Source of the DNA: Shewanella halifaxensis HAW-EB4
Lineage (GTDB): Bacteria; Pseudomonadota; Gammaproteobacteria; Enterobacterales; Shewanellaceae
Direction of reading: 5' to 3'
DNA: 64,000 bases
Assembly (NCBI RefSeq): GCF_000019185.1
Contig: NC_010334.1
Location: forward strand, 4,402,001-4,466,000
The notes below the pieces were generated by a model. It had not been told where the DNA came from. It did not search any database and was given only the letters and a program-made list of their open reading frames with translations. The position numbers and the translations under genes are program-made. Positions 47,127-58,986 of this stretch are shown here, piece by piece. Every line of letters starts with the position of its first letter. The stretch's first letter is position 1.

Positions 47127-49394
47127 TTAGAGTACGGGCTCACCGTCACCAAGCTCAACGCTGTCTACACGCTGCAGACCACGCGGTAACTTAGCACCAC
47201 GGCGGCCACGCTCACCACGGTAATGCTCCAAGTCACTTGGCTTTAAGGTTAGCTTGCGCTTACCCGCCCACAGGGTTACAGCCGTGTCTTCTGGTATCAC
47301 ATTCAAATGCAATAGCAACTCTTCACGATTTTTAGCACGTTCGCCAGGGATCCCAATGATCTTATTGCCTTTACCTTTAGAAAGCTGAGGTAACGCATCG
47401 AGAGAGAACAGCAACATACGCCCTTCATTGGTGATCGCTAATATCGACTGTGGTTTTGACTTATCCACCTTCTGCGGCAGCAACACCTTAGCATTCGCAG
47501 GTAAGCTTAGCAGCGCCTTACCCGCCTTATTACGCGACACCATGTCTTTGTTGGCGCAGATGAAGCCGTAGCCCGCGTCGGACGCTAATAGGTAGCATTG
47601 CTCGTCATCAGACAATAACAAATGCTCCATTGTTGTGCCTGGGGCTAAATTGAACCTAGTCGTTATAGGTTCTCCCTGAGATCGCGCTGACGGCAAGGTA
47701 TGGGTGTCGGTGGCAAATGCCCTGCCGGAAGTGTCAATAAACACGCTAGGTTGATTGCTGCGCCCCTGCGCTGAACGTAAGAAGCTATCGCCCGCTTTGT
47801 AAGATAAACTTTGACCGTCAACCTCATGACCTTTAGCGCAACGCACCCAACCTTTCTCTGATAGTACAACTGTGACAGATTCTACTGCGACCAGTTCTTG
47901 CTGAGTGAGTGCTTTTGACTCTGTACGCTCAACCAGTGGTGAGCGGCGCTCATCGCCATAATCTTCGCCATCTTTGATAAGCTCTTTCTTGATCAGCGTC
48001 TTCATGCGACGCTCAGAACTTAGTAATAATTGTAACTTATCACGCTCTGCTTCAAGCTCACTTTGCTCACCCTTAATCTTAAACTCTTCAAGCTTGGCTA
48101 AGTGACGCAATTTCAAATCAAGAATGGCATCAGCTTGCTTATCAGATAATGCAAATCGAGAGATTAACTCCGCTTTGGGATCATCGTTATAACGAATGAT
48201 CTCAATCACTTCGTCAATATTCAAAAATGCAATCATCAAGGCATCTAGAATATGTAGTCTCGCTAAAATCTTATCTAGTCGATATTCCAGACGGCGCTTA
48301 ACCGTTGTCATTCTGAACGTAAGCCATTCAGTTAATAATTCGAGTAAGCCTTTAACTTGCGGACGCCCATTTAGGCCAAGTACGTTCAAGTTAACACGAT
48401 AACTTTTTTGTAAATCTGTTGTCGCGAATAGATGCGCCATCAGTTGATCACAGTCGACACGATTCGAGCGCGGAACAATGATCATACGCACAGGGCTTTC
48501 GTGATCTGACTCATCACGCAAGTCTGTCACCATCGGCAACTTCTTTGCCTGCATTTGGCTGGCGATCTGTTCTAAAATTTTGCCGCTACTGGCTTGATGC
48601 GGCAGTGCGGTAATGACGATCTCACCGTTCTCTACGGTATAAACAGCGCGAGCCTTAATCGAGCCTCGACCCGTTTGATAAATTTTAGTGATATCGGCCG
48701 CAGGCGTAATAATCTCAGCCTCTGTCGGATAATCTGGGCCTGGCACAAACTCCATCAAACGTGCTAAATCAGCTTTAGGGTTATCCAGTAACTCAACACA
48801 CGCGCCCACCAACTCTTTGGCGTTATGCGGCGGTACGTCAGTTGCCATACCAACGGCAATACCGGTAATACCATTGAGCAAAATATGCGGTAAACGAGCA
48901 GGCAGTACCAAAGGTTCTTTCATGGTGCCATCAAAGTTGACGCCCCAATCGACAGTACCTTGACCGAGCTCACTAAGTAGCACTTCTGAAAACTTAGATA
49001 ATCTTGCTTCGGTATAACGCATCGCCGCAAATGACTTGGGATCGTCCGGTGCGCCCCAGTTTCCTTGGCCATCAACCAACGGGTAACGGTATGAGAATGG
49101 CTGCGCCATCAATACCATCGCTTCGTAACAGGCACTATCACCATGAGGGTGATATTTACCAAGCACGTCACCGACTGTACGCGCCGACTTCTTATGTTTA
49201 GATTGAGCCGATAAACCCAGCTCACTCATGGCATAGATAATCCGTCTCTGAACCGGTTTGAGTCCATCACCAATATGTGGCAATGCTCGATCCATGATCA
49301 CATACATGGAATAGTTCAGATATGCCTCTTCCGTGAAGCGGCGTAGAGGCATCTGCTCAACACCATCAAGGCTTAAATCTATCGCATCACTCAT
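47127..49394 (-). CDS. parC: DNA topoisomerase IV subunit A
   Basis: 755 residues. The catalytic Tyr127 lies in AMRYTEARL, and the winged-helix region [14 protein letters not shown] keeps Ser87 and Glu91, the positions equivalent to E. coli Ser80 and Glu84, so no quinolone-resistance change is seen there. The C-terminal beta-propeller has repeated strands such as [14 protein letters not shown]. It decatenates chromosomes with ParE. Its start overlaps the sugar dehydrogenase stop by one base. Confidence 0.97.
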   Translation of the reverse strand: MSDAIDLSLDGVEQMPLRRFTEEAYLNYSMYVIMDRALPHIGDGLKPVQRRIIYAMSELGLSAQSKHKKSARTVGDVLGKYHPHGDSACYEAMVLMAQPFSYRYPLVDGQGNWGAPDDPKSFAAMRYTEARLSKFSEVLLSELGQGTVDWGVNFDGTMKEPLVLPARLPHILLNGITGIAVGMATDVPPHNAKELVGACVELLDNPKADLARLMEFVPGPDYPTEAEIITPAADITKIYQTGRGSIKARAVYTVENGEIVITALPHQASSGKILEQIASQMQAKKLPMVTDLRDESDHESPVRMIIVPRSNRVDCDQLMAHLFATTDLQKSYRVNLNVLGLNGRPQVKGLLELLTEWLTFRMTTVKRRLEYRLDKILARLHILDALMIAFLNIDEVIEIIRYNDDPKAELISRFALSDKQADAILDLKLRHLAKLEEFKIKGEQSELEAERDKLQLLLSSERRMKTLIKKELIKDGEDYGDERRSPLVERTESKALTQQELVAVESVTVVLSEKGWVRCAKGHEVDGQSLSYKAGDSFLRSAQGRSNQPSVFIDTSGRAFATDTHTLPSARSQGEPITTRFNLAPGTTMEHLLLSDDEQCYLLASDAGYGFICANKDMVSRNKAGKALLSLPANAKVLLPQKVDKSKPQSILAITNEGRMLLFSLDALPQLSKGKGNKIIGIPGERAKNREELLLHLNVIPEDTAVTLWAGKRKLTLKPSDLEHYRGERGRRGAKLPRGLQRVDSVELGDGEPVL

Positions 49395-50536
49395 TAATCA
49401 TTATCCTGTGACTGATTTTTTGCTGAATCTTTATAGAACAAACGGTATATGTTGCCCTTTAGGTCATCAGAAATATACATAGCACCATCGGGCGCCGTGA
49501 CCAATGCATATGGTCTTGCGACGGGGAACTCTCCGTCTAGAAAACTGACTACTGTACTTCTTTTAATGACTTGGTCATCTTTGATTTCTAGCATGACAAC
49601 TTGATAGCCGACTTTACTTGAACGATTCCATGAACCGTTTTCGGCAACAAACATCTGATTATGGAAACGCTCAGGGAACTGTTTACCACGATAAAAGTGA
49701 AGCCCCTTAGCGCCAACATGAGCTGGCAATTCATACCTAGGAGCAACGACTTTTAAGTTTTTAGGCTTATCATAAGCAGGTTCTATAATGTCGGTAGCAT
49801 GAATATAGGGAAAGCCAAAGTGGCTCCCCTTGCGTTCGACTTTATTGATCTCATCCGGTGGCAGGTTATCGCCCATCCAATCACGGCCATTATCAGCGAA
49901 CCAAAGCTGCTTATCTTCGACTGACCAATCAAAGGCCAGTACCTTCCTGACGCCACTGACTATTTGCTCGCTGGCGCCAGTGTCCACATCAATCGCTAAA
50001 ATACTGCTATAGGGCGCTTCAGATTCACAGACGTTACAGGGGGCTCCTATGGCAATATATAACAGGCCGTCGGGACCAAAACGCATGGCGCGGCGACTCT
50101 TCTTACTATTACCCGGTAGGCGGTCATAAACCTCTTTCGGACGTCCCGGCCTTTTTAGTCGGGACTCAACCTGGTTAAAGCGTAAGATGCGCTCCTTTTC
50201 TGCAACATATAACGCACCATCATGAAAGGCGATCGCTTCAGGATAATCTAGCCCCTTGGCGATCGAATAACGCTTATCGACCCGACCATCGTTGTCAGCA
50301 TCGACCAAGGCGGTAATGGTACCGTCTCGATAGGAGCCAACAAATAAGGTGCCCTTATCGCCAACCGCAAGCTGCTTAGCATCACCGAGATCGGAGGCAT
50401 ATAAGGTTAACCCAAAGCCTTTCGATACTGTGATCATCACAGGTTCGGCGGCTAAAGTGCTACAGCTAAATATAAAGTGAGCGCAAAGCAGCGACATCCC
50501 AACAGCTATTTGATTTCGATAGTTTTCAAACGTCAT
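49394..50536 (-). CDS. PQQ-dependent sugar dehydrogenase-like (SndH/YliI family)
   Basis: 380 residues. Signal peptide ([15 protein letters not shown]) then a six-bladed beta-propeller: [87 protein letters not shown] and [22 protein letters not shown]. It is periplasmic and would oxidise aldoses or similar with PQQ or another cofactor. It sits between parE and parC and its stop overlaps the parC start, which is unusual. PQQ synthesis genes are not in the window. Confidence 0.88.
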   Translation of the reverse strand: MTFENYRNQIAVGMSLLCAHFIFSCSTLAAEPVMITVSKGFGLTLYASDLGDAKQLAVGDKGTLFVGSYRDGTITALVDADNDGRVDKRYSIAKGLDYPEAIAFHDGALYVAEKERILRFNQVESRLKRPGRPKEVYDRLPGNSKKSRRAMRFGPDGLLYIAIGAPCNVCESEAPYSSILAIDVDTGASEQIVSGVRKVLAFDWSVEDKQLWFADNGRDWMGDNLPPDEINKVERKGSHFGFPYIHATDIIEPAYDKPKNLKVVAPRYELPAHVGAKGLHFYRGKQFPERFHNQMFVAENGSWNRSSKVGYQVVMLEIKDDQVIKRSTVVSFLDGEFPVARPYALVTAPDGAMYISDDLKGNIYRLFYKDSAKNQSQDND

Positions 50537-50551
50537 TATTATTCTTTTGTC

Positions 50552-50563
50552 TGATTATAATCA
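50552..50563 (-). promoter_or_regulatory. 12-base palindrome upstream of the sugar dehydrogenase gene
   Basis: TGATTATAATCA is a perfect palindrome lying 16 bases upstream of the start and past the parE stop. The following CATTCATC gives it a partial resemblance to a Fur box, but with spacing off by one base. Could be an operator or chance. Confidence 0.35.
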
Positions 50564-50581
50564 TTCATCTCAAACTGCCGA

Positions 50582-52486
<1,905 letters not shown>

Positions 52487-52523
52487 TTATTCAGGCCATG
52501 TTGCGGCCCTACGGGTCTATTTG

Positions 52524-53096
52524 TCAAGAAAACAGATATTCACAGATAGAAGCAAGTTGGTCCTCGTAGCCGATAAAGCTATGGTCGCCACCTGGTTCTA
52601 TTAAGAGCTTACAGCAGTGATATTTCTGCACGGCCTGTTTATAGTCGAGCACTTCATCGCCTGTCTGTAATAGTACATAAAAGCGATCTGGATTTAATAT
52701 TGCGGGCGTATTGTAGCGCGCGACGTCTTGCTTATGTTCAGCAACAACTTGGTAGGTCTCATCCGTATAGGGATTGTACTGAGTGCCAATGAATTCATCA
52801 AACAGTTCGAACGGTTTTACCGCAGGATTAATTAAAACTGCGCGTCCACCGTAAGTTTCAGCTAAATAACTCGCGAAATACCCACCTAGCGAAGAACCAA
52901 TGTAGGTGAGTGACTCACCATCTGCTTTGGCTTTTTCAACTACATCGATCAATAGCGCCATCGCTTCTAGCGGCTCACAGGGCAGTTGAGGCTGTTGAAA
53001 TTTCAGCTTGGGGTGATGCTCTGCAATAAAGCGCGCGGTAACCAAACCTTTGTCGGAGAGGGGAGAACTATTAAATCCATGTATATATAGCAGCAT
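52524..53096 (-). CDS. yqiA: YqiA family esterase
   Basis: 190 residues, an alpha/beta-hydrolase. The nucleophile elbow is IGSSLGGYFA near residue 69, and the C-terminal His lies in EPGGDHSFIG. It opens MLLYIHGFNSSPLSDKG. Short-chain esterase activity is described for the family. It stands between cpdA and parE, an order kept in enterobacteria. Confidence 0.93.
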   Translation of the reverse strand: MLLYIHGFNSSPLSDKGLVTARFIAEHHPKLKFQQPQLPCEPLEAMALLIDVVEKAKADGESLTYIGSSLGGYFASYLAETYGGRAVLINPAVKPFELFDEFIGTQYNPYTDETYQVVAEHKQDVARYNTPAILNPDRFYVLLQTGDEVLDYKQAVQKYHCCKLLIEPGGDHSFIGYEDQLASICEYLFS

Positions 53097-53123
53097 ACTT
53101 CCTCACACTGCGGTTTTTCTTAT

Positions 53124-53963
53124 CTAATAACCGCCAGCATCTTTATCGGGTGAAAATGTTTCGCCAGGTACCCGGTAAACATTGGTCAGAATGCTACCAT
53201 CGGATTTAAGCTCCAGCAAACGGTACCCCGGTTGCTGAGCATCGAGCGCAAAATAAGGAGACTTGGGCTTAAACTGGATGCAGGTAGATGGCGTTGCCAT
53301 CAATTTAAGTGCACCGTGCGGCCCTTTATGCTCAGTATCGATAGTTTGATGGATGTGACCCCAAAGTAAACCTTTTACTTGGGGGTACTGCGCAGCCTTT
53401 TCAATGAAATGGCTGCCATTATCCATACAGTGCTGGTCAAGCCAATTACAACCGGCAAGAATCGGATTATGGTGCATCACCAGTAACGTATGACGTTCAG
53501 GTTCGGCTGCAATAGCACTATCGATCAAGTCTAATTCAGCGTCGGACATGTGGCCACCTGGGCGACCCCTTACCGTTGAGTCCAACATAAGGATCTGCCA
53601 GTTCCCCGCTAAGATACGCTTCTGGCCAAACACTTTAGGCCCTTGCATATGCAGGCTCATGATCCGTGGGTCGTCATGGTTACCTGGAAGATAATGGCAA
53701 GGGATCTCTAATGGAGAAATAGCATCGACAAAGCTGTGATATGACTCATTTGAGTAATCTTGGCTGATATCCCCAGTCGCAAGCATGAAGTCTGCGGGGT
53801 AGTTGACAGCAGATATGGTGTTAAGCACAGCGCCAAGACTTTGAGCGGTATTAACTCCGAGTAACTGAGCTTCGGGATCGGCAAACAGGTGAGGATCTGT
53901 GACTTGCACGATTCTCACACTCTTAGCTTCAGAAATCGAATAAGAGATAGCCGCTTTTAGCAA
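53124..53963 (-). CDS. cpdA: 3',5'-cyclic AMP phosphodiesterase
   Basis: 279 residues, a metallophosphoesterase. Metal-binding motifs in order: DPHLF near 23, GDIS near 64, GNHDD near 96, HHNP near 164 and GHIH near 202. It hydrolyses cyclic AMP and so tunes CRP-dependent expression. In the nudF-yqiB-cpdA-yqiA-parE group. Length usual. Confidence 0.94.
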   Translation of the reverse strand: MLKAAISYSISEAKSVRIVQVTDPHLFADPEAQLLGVNTAQSLGAVLNTISAVNYPADFMLATGDISQDYSNESYHSFVDAISPLEIPCHYLPGNHDDPRIMSLHMQGPKVFGQKRILAGNWQILMLDSTVRGRPGGHMSDAELDLIDSAIAAEPERHTLLVMHHNPILAGCNWLDQHCMDNGSHFIEKAAQYPQVKGLLWGHIHQTIDTEHKGPHGALKLMATPSTCIQFKPKSPYFALDAQQPGYRLLELKSDGSILTNVYRVPGETFSPDKDAGGY

Positions 53964-53984
53964 ATTAATTACCCAATAATCAGA

Positions 53985-54419
53985 TCAACTAACAAATTTA
54001 GTTAAGTTATCAATCTTTAATAACTCTTCTAGAAAAGCATTGACTTGGTACTTTTCATCTCGATGATGCATATGCATATTTGGATAATCATACACTGGTC
54101 GCAATTGATAAATCTGTTGACTAGTTAACACTTCTGCTAATTTAGCATCATGGTAAATGCGCACCGAAACTTTTGGAGTCGTTAGCCAGTCATGACTGCC
54201 TACGCAGCGTGAAATCTGCACTAATTGGGTATATCGAGTATTTTCTAACAAGCAAACATCTAACTGACCAAATTCGCCTTTTACCCGCCACTGTTCCCCC
54301 TCACAAGGTTCAAGGGTTAGCCAGCGTTGAATATGCATATAGTTACGCCCACAAAGCGCCAAAAACTGACTCACATTAGGCTGATACTTATTTTTTCTTG
54401 CAAAGACGACTTTTGACAC
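53985..54419 (-). CDS. yqiB: DUF1249 family protein (YqiB)
   Basis: 144 residues, no signal or membrane segment. Family blocks: NVSQFLALCGRNYMHIQRWL and VSVRIYHDAKLAEVLTSQQIYQLRPVYDYPNMHMHHRDEKYQVNAFLEELL. Function unknown. It is always near nudF and cpdA, which suggests a shared process. Confidence 0.9.
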   Translation of the reverse strand: MSKVVFARKNKYQPNVSQFLALCGRNYMHIQRWLTLEPCEGEQWRVKGEFGQLDVCLLENTRYTQLVQISRCVGSHDWLTTPKVSVRIYHDAKLAEVLTSQQIYQLRPVYDYPNMHMHHRDEKYQVNAFLEELLKIDNLTKFVS

Positions 54420-54471
54420 GGCTCAGTTCCAACTCTTTCTAACTTCATTTCACCACTAAGGCTGTTTACTT

Positions 54472-55083
54472 CTAACCGTTCAGCTTAATGATATCTTGAT
54501 AATTTAATTGCAGCCAAAGCAGGCCTATTACGGTAGACGCATTATCAATTCGCCCCGATACCACCATTTGATAGGCTTGCTCTCGGCTCAATACATGAAC
54601 TCGAATATCTTCTTGTTCATGCTCTAAGCCATGAACCCCTTTTGCCTCTGCGGCACAGATCTTAGCCCAATAAAAGTCAAAACGCTCGCTGGCTCCACCC
54701 GGACTTGAGAAGTATTCATTCACTTTCGTTAATTGTTGCGCGTGCAAGCCGGCCTCCTCCTTAAGCTCACGATGGGCAACATCGGCCGAAAGCTGTCCGC
54801 TGTCGATCATCCCCGCCACGAGTTCGAGTAACCAAGGGTTTTTACCACTTTCAAGTACGGGAATACGGATCTGCTCAATCAATACCACCTGATCCGAAAT
54901 GGGGTCGTAGGGTAAGACAACCACGGCATGGCCACGTTCAAATACCTCACGTGACACCTCATCACTCCAGCCACCATTAAACAATCGGTGTTTAAAGCGG
55001 TACTCATCCATCTTAAAAAAACCTTTAAATAAGGTATTTTTGCTCAAAAGTTTCACGTCATCACGATTAAATGTGCTGTTCAT
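54472..55083 (-). CDS. nudF: ADP-ribose diphosphatase
   Basis: 203 residues from the ATG at 55083, preceded by AGGA; an in-frame ATG at 55128 lacks a ribosome site. The Nudix box G-x5-E-x7-REUxEExGU spans GMIDSGQLSADVAHRELKEEAGL near 107-129. It hydrolyses ADP-ribose to AMP and ribose 5-phosphate. Divergent from tolC, as in E. coli. Confidence 0.94.
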   Translation of the reverse strand: MNSTFNRDDVKLLSKNTLFKGFFKMDEYRFKHRLFNGGWSDEVSREVFERGHAVVVLPYDPISDQVVLIEQIRIPVLESGKNPWLLELVAGMIDSGQLSADVAHRELKEEAGLHAQQLTKVNEYFSSPGGASERFDFYWAKICAAEAKGVHGLEHEQEDIRVHVLSREQAYQMVVSGRIDNASTVIGLLWLQLNYQDIIKLNG

Positions 55084-55170
55084 TTCCAATCCTAAACATA
55101 GTTGTTTATAAAGGTTTTCATACCACAATCAACTCACACAAAAATATTAATACTATGATGAAAGCAGTAC

Positions 55171-55185
55171 TAATCATAATGATTA
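55171..55185. promoter_or_regulatory. Inverted repeat between nudF and tolC
   Basis: TAATCAT-A-ATGATTA is a perfect 7-1-7 inverted repeat in the divergent nudF/tolC region. The spacing is like that of a Fur box but the sequence fits the consensus poorly. Confidence 0.35.
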
Positions 55186-55373
55186 AAAACTGTTACACTT
55201 CCGAGTTGACTTAGAATTTGTAGGTTTTTATTATTTAACCCACTAAGTTTAGATGTATTGGGAAGCGTCGGGAAGCGCAAACCGTCTTACTTTTTTGTTA
55301 TAGGTAAGGCATGGCTAAACATAACAAGTTAAATTCGCTCCTCCGTGGAGAATTTTGTCTAAAAGGACAGCAA

Positions 55374-56681
55374 ATGAAATTCAAAATCCGTTCTCTATGT
55401 GCCGCACTAACACTTGCAGCTACCGCACAAGCAGCTCATGCTGATGACCTTCTACAAATATATCAACAAGCATTGACCAGTGATCCCATTGTGCTACAAG
55501 CTCAAGCTCAACGTGATGCTTTGTATGAACAGATTGAAGAAAACCGTGCGCCACTACTACCAACCATCAGTGCTAATGTCGGTTACGACAAAGCATGGAA
55601 TGACCCAAGTGCTGACTCTAGCGGTATTACTGGCGGCATTACGCTTAACCAAGTGATTTACGATCACAGCGCATGGGTAGGCTTAAGCCTAGCCGAAAAA
55701 GCCGCTTCTCAAGCAGACTCAGCTTATGCATCGTCGCTACAGAGCTTGATTATCCGTGTCACTAACGCTTATTTTGACGTGTTAACCGCCATGGATGACT
55801 ATGAGTTTCAAGGCGCAGAAAAGCGTGCGATTGGACGTCAGCTAGAACAGACTAAACAACGTTTTGCTGTAGGTTTGACGGCGATTACTGACGTACACGA
55901 AGCACAGGCTCAGTATGACTTAGCTAACGCGCAAGAAATTCTAAGTCAAAACACCCTTGCTAATAGCTATGAAGCATTGCGTGAAATTACAGGTATTGAT
56001 CATAAGCAGATCGATATCCTAGATATGAATCGCTTTTCAGCAACAGCGGTTGCACCTGCATCTTCAACTGATTGGATTAAGATCGCAGAAACCAACAGCA
56101 TTGACTTGATGACAACGCGTATCGGTAAAGATATCGCTGAAGAGACTATCACGCTTTACAAAGCTGGCCATATGCCATCACTGAGCTTGAATGCCGGTTA
56201 TAACAAAGGTATTGAGCAAGAGCCAGGAAATGACTTTGATAACGGTACGGTTGGCGTAACACTAAGCATTCCTATCTTTGAAGGTTTCAAAGTGTCTTCG
56301 CGTGTTAACCAAGCACAGTACCAGTATGTAGAAGCAAGCGCGAAACTTGAGCAGACACACCGCCAAGTGGTTAAAAATGTACGCAATAACTTTAACAACG
56401 TCGGTGCATCTATCAGCTCTATTCGTGCTTACGAACAATCAGTGATCTCTTCACAGAGCGCATTACAGGCTACCGAAGCGGGTTTTGAAGTGGGTACCCG
56501 TACTATCGTTGACGTATTGAACAGTACGCGTAACTTATATGATTCAAAGCGTAAGCTTTCTGATGCGCGTTATGGCTATATCAACTCAATTCTAGCGCTT
56601 AAGCAAGCTGCGGGCACCTTGAACGAAGATGATGTTGCCTCAATTAACAGCGGCCTTACAGCTCCAGCAGTGACTAAGTAA
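55374..56681 (+). CDS. tolC: TolC family outer-membrane efflux channel
   Basis: 435 residues from the ATG at 55374, preferred over an in-frame ATG at 55311 because AAAGGA lies 6 bases before it and the product then begins with a signal peptide (MKFKIRSLCAALTLAATAQAAHA). The mature part has two OEP repeats; VTNAYFDVLTAMDDYEF near 128 and VKNVRNNFNNVGASISSIRAYEQ near 326 are the helical hairpins. It forms the outer-membrane duct for RND, MFS and type I exporters. The terminator at 56701 ends it. Confidence 0.95.
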   Translation: MKFKIRSLCAALTLAATAQAAHADDLLQIYQQALTSDPIVLQAQAQRDALYEQIEENRAPLLPTISANVGYDKAWNDPSADSSGITGGITLNQVIYDHSAWVGLSLAEKAASQADSAYASSLQSLIIRVTNAYFDVLTAMDDYEFQGAEKRAIGRQLEQTKQRFAVGLTAITDVHEAQAQYDLANAQEILSQNTLANSYEALREITGIDHKQIDILDMNRFSATAVAPASSTDWIKIAETNSIDLMTTRIGKDIAEETITLYKAGHMPSLSLNAGYNKGIEQEPGNDFDNGTVGVTLSIPIFEGFKVSSRVNQAQYQYVEASAKLEQTHRQVVKNVRNNFNNVGASISSIRAYEQSVISSQSALQATEAGFEVGTRTIVDVLNSTRNLYDSKRKLSDARYGYINSILALKQAAGTLNEDDVASINSGLTAPAVTK

Positions 56682-56700
56682 GCCTTGTTGTTAAACATAT

Positions 56701-56728
56701 AAAAAAACCGCCAAATGGCGGTTTTTTT
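56701..56728. terminator. Bidirectional terminator between tolC and the barrel gene
   Basis: AAAAAAACCGCC and GGCGGTTTTTTT are exact complements around AAAT, with tracts suited to either direction. Confidence 0.92.
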
Positions 56729-56749
56729 TATGTGTTACTTAAGCAAGAA

Positions 56750-57487
56750 TTAGAATACTAGTTCAACACCAGCAAAGTAACCTTTAAACTGCATATCAGC
56801 GGTTACGCCATCGAAACCGTTTACGTCAAACTTAAAGTCACGGTAACCCGCGCGAATACGGTAATCTAGTGCTGCACCATCGAAGTTCCAGCCAAGACCC
56901 AATGAGTAGTCGTATACACTTGACTCATCGACGCCCATCATCACATCGGCAAAACCGTATAGGCCAAGACCTGGAACGCCAACTTGTGCGTCGATATAAC
57001 CCATGACGATACCGCTATCGATATTTTTAGTCTCTGGGTGACCAGCATCGGCAACACGGAACTTACCGTCCATCTTCTTGTAAGCTGCACCTAAATCAAG
57101 CGCAACGATATCGTTATCTAAGATCTCGTAATAAAGCACAAAATCGGTATTGCTAAGATCTGTAGTACTGTTTACGTCGCCCTGAAAGTTATGACCGTTA
57201 TAGTTGAAATCAGCGCCGCTCATCTTGCCATCGGCTTCTAAGCTATTTTGTCTAATCTTAACGTTTGGAATAAGCGGAATTGGATGCTCAACAGCTACCC
57301 AGATACTGCCCTGCGAAGATGAATCATAGTTAAACTCTTGCTGTGGTTGACCCTTTTCAGCAAAAGTACCATTGGTATCAGCTTTCCAGTAGTCGCCACC
57401 AATTTTAAACCCGACAACGGTTGCAGCTTGAGCAGAAGCGCCCACTAATGAACTTAATAGTGCACACGCCAATAACGTCTTTTTCAT
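56750..57487 (-). CDS. TIGR04219 family outer-membrane beta-barrel protein
   Basis: 245 residues. Signal peptide (MKKTLLACALLSSLVGASAQAA), then alternating beta strands ending FKGYFAGVELVF with a terminal Phe, as expected for an outer-membrane barrel. The opening TVVGFKIGGDYWKAD fits the TIGR04219 family. Function unknown. It starts 2 bases after the DUF2333 gene, so the two are co-transcribed. Confidence 0.85.
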   Translation of the reverse strand: MKKTLLACALLSSLVGASAQAATVVGFKIGGDYWKADTNGTFAEKGQPQQEFNYDSSSQGSIWVAVEHPIPLIPNVKIRQNSLEADGKMSGADFNYNGHNFQGDVNSTTDLSNTDFVLYYEILDNDIVALDLGAAYKKMDGKFRVADAGHPETKNIDSGIVMGYIDAQVGVPGLGLYGFADVMMGVDESSVYDYSLGLGWNFDGAALDYRIRAGYRDFKFDVNGFDGVTADMQFKGYFAGVELVF

Positions 57488-57489
57488 AG

Positions 57490-58461
57490 TTAACCTTGAG
57501 TTAATAAGTTAGTTAGATCGATAACCGCAGCATTTGCGCGGGAGATGTAGTTCGCCATCACCAAAGAGTGATTAGCGACAACCCCAAAACCTGAACCGTT
57601 AAGGATCATCGGGCTCCAAATGGGTTGTTGTGTTTCTTCTAGCTCACGAATAATCTGACGCAGACTCACCTGAGCATTTTTCTTTTGTAATACATCGGCG
57701 AAATCGACTTCGATCGCCTTCATAAAATTCAGCAATGCCCATGTGGCACCACGAGTCTCATAGAAAACATCATCGATTTTCCACCAGCTAGTTTTAATCT
57801 CTTGGGCGCCAGCCCCTGGTGTTGATTGTCTTGCGGCGCTATCACCTGATAAGTCTGTATTTAGACGCTCTTGCCCCACGCTTGCAGACAGATTTTGTGA
57901 CATGCTGCCTAGGCGCTTTTGCACCTCTTTAAGCCACTCATTTAAGTTATCGGCACGAGCGTAAAACTGCGCGTCAGGGTTTTCTGTGGCCATCATACGA
58001 GCGCGATAAAGCTTAAGTAGCTTTACTGCGTCACGATACTCACTCTCGGCGCTAGGTACTAACCAACTAGTATGCTCAATATTAAGCTTTGAATGTGCCG
58101 CTAACAGATCTTTGTCTGCACTAGATTGCGACTGGGAACGGCTGAACTCTTTACGCATAATTAGCGCCAAATCTCGCGTCTGCTCAATGGCTCCAAACTC
58201 AAACGCAGGCATGTTGTCCATGAAGATCGATGGTGGCGTCACATCATTTGAAAGCCAACCTCCAGGCTTATCTAGCAGAGCTTCAATAGTCAAAATCAAT
58301 GCGCTGGTTGTTGCATAACCAATAACATTGTCGACACTTTGTTGATTATATGCATTTTGCTCAATAGGGTCAGGCTCTACACTCCACCAGACACTAATTA
58401 GATAGCCAATCAAGAAAACAACAATAACGGCTGCTAAGATTTTCTTCCATGTCACTTGCAT
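57490..58461 (-). CDS. DUF2333 family membrane-anchored protein
   Basis: 323 residues. One N-terminal membrane helix (KKILAAVIVVFLIGYLISVWW) and a large periplasmic domain. The block GGWLSNDVTPPSIFMDNMPAFEFGAIEQTRDLALIMRKEFSRSQSQS near 67-112 is the DUF2333 signature as I know it. Function unknown. Operon with the outer-membrane barrel gene and, upstream by 12 bases, the copper chaperone gene. Confidence 0.85.
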   Translation of the reverse strand: MQVTWKKILAAVIVVFLIGYLISVWWSVEPDPIEQNAYNQQSVDNVIGYATTSALILTIEALLDKPGGWLSNDVTPPSIFMDNMPAFEFGAIEQTRDLALIMRKEFSRSQSQSSADKDLLAAHSKLNIEHTSWLVPSAESEYRDAVKLLKLYRARMMATENPDAQFYARADNLNEWLKEVQKRLGSMSQNLSASVGQERLNTDLSGDSAARQSTPGAGAQEIKTSWWKIDDVFYETRGATWALLNFMKAIEVDFADVLQKKNAQVSLRQIIRELEETQQPIWSPMILNGSGFGVVANHSLVMANYISRANAAVIDLTNLLTQG

Positions 58462-58473
58462 TTGACTTGCTCC

Positions 58474-58953
58474 TTAGTGGTGATGATGCTGGTGAGCACT
58501 ATCGCTTTGCTCTGCTTGTTTCTTAACGGGTAAGCTAATCTTTTGCTCTGTTCCATCGGCAAACTTAAGCGTCATATCAACGCTAGAATCGATAACTAAC
58601 GGAGAGTTTAGCCCCATTAACATAATATGGTTTCCTGATTCTGACAGCACTAGACTCCCATGAGAGTCTATATCAAAGCCATCAACTTGGCGCATTTTGA
58701 TCATGCCCCCCTCTTCAATCAGAGTGTGTAACTGTGCTTCTTTAGCAAATGACGCTTCGACGGCGACTAATCGAGTCGCATCACCGTGATTCTCAATGGT
58801 GATATATGCGGCGCTATTCGGCACGGTTGCAGGCATGGCGCGCACATAACCATCAACGAGTACCACTTGCGCATAAGCAGTAAAGGACAAACAGCTTAAA
58901 ATGCCAAGGTTAAACAGTTGTTTGAATATTAGCTTCAATGTCTTAAACTCCAT
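58474..58953 (-). CDS. PCu(A)C copper chaperone
   Basis: 159 residues. Signal peptide ending near TAYA, then the PCu(A)C fold: VRAMPATVPNSAAYITIENHG, a copper site with AQLHTLIEEGGMIKMRQVDGF and GNHIMLMGL. The C-terminus HQHHHH is an extra His-rich tail. It carries copper(I) in the periplasm, in many bacteria to the CuA site of cytochrome c oxidase. It leads the DUF2333 and barrel genes. Confidence 0.92.
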   Translation of the reverse strand: MEFKTLKLIFKQLFNLGILSCLSFTAYAQVVLVDGYVRAMPATVPNSAAYITIENHGDATRLVAVEASFAKEAQLHTLIEEGGMIKMRQVDGFDIDSHGSLVLSESGNHIMLMGLNSPLVIDSSVDMTLKFADGTEQKISLPVKKQAEQSDSAHQHHHH

Positions 58954-58986
58954 GTAAACCCAATTCGTAAAATGAGGACATAACGA

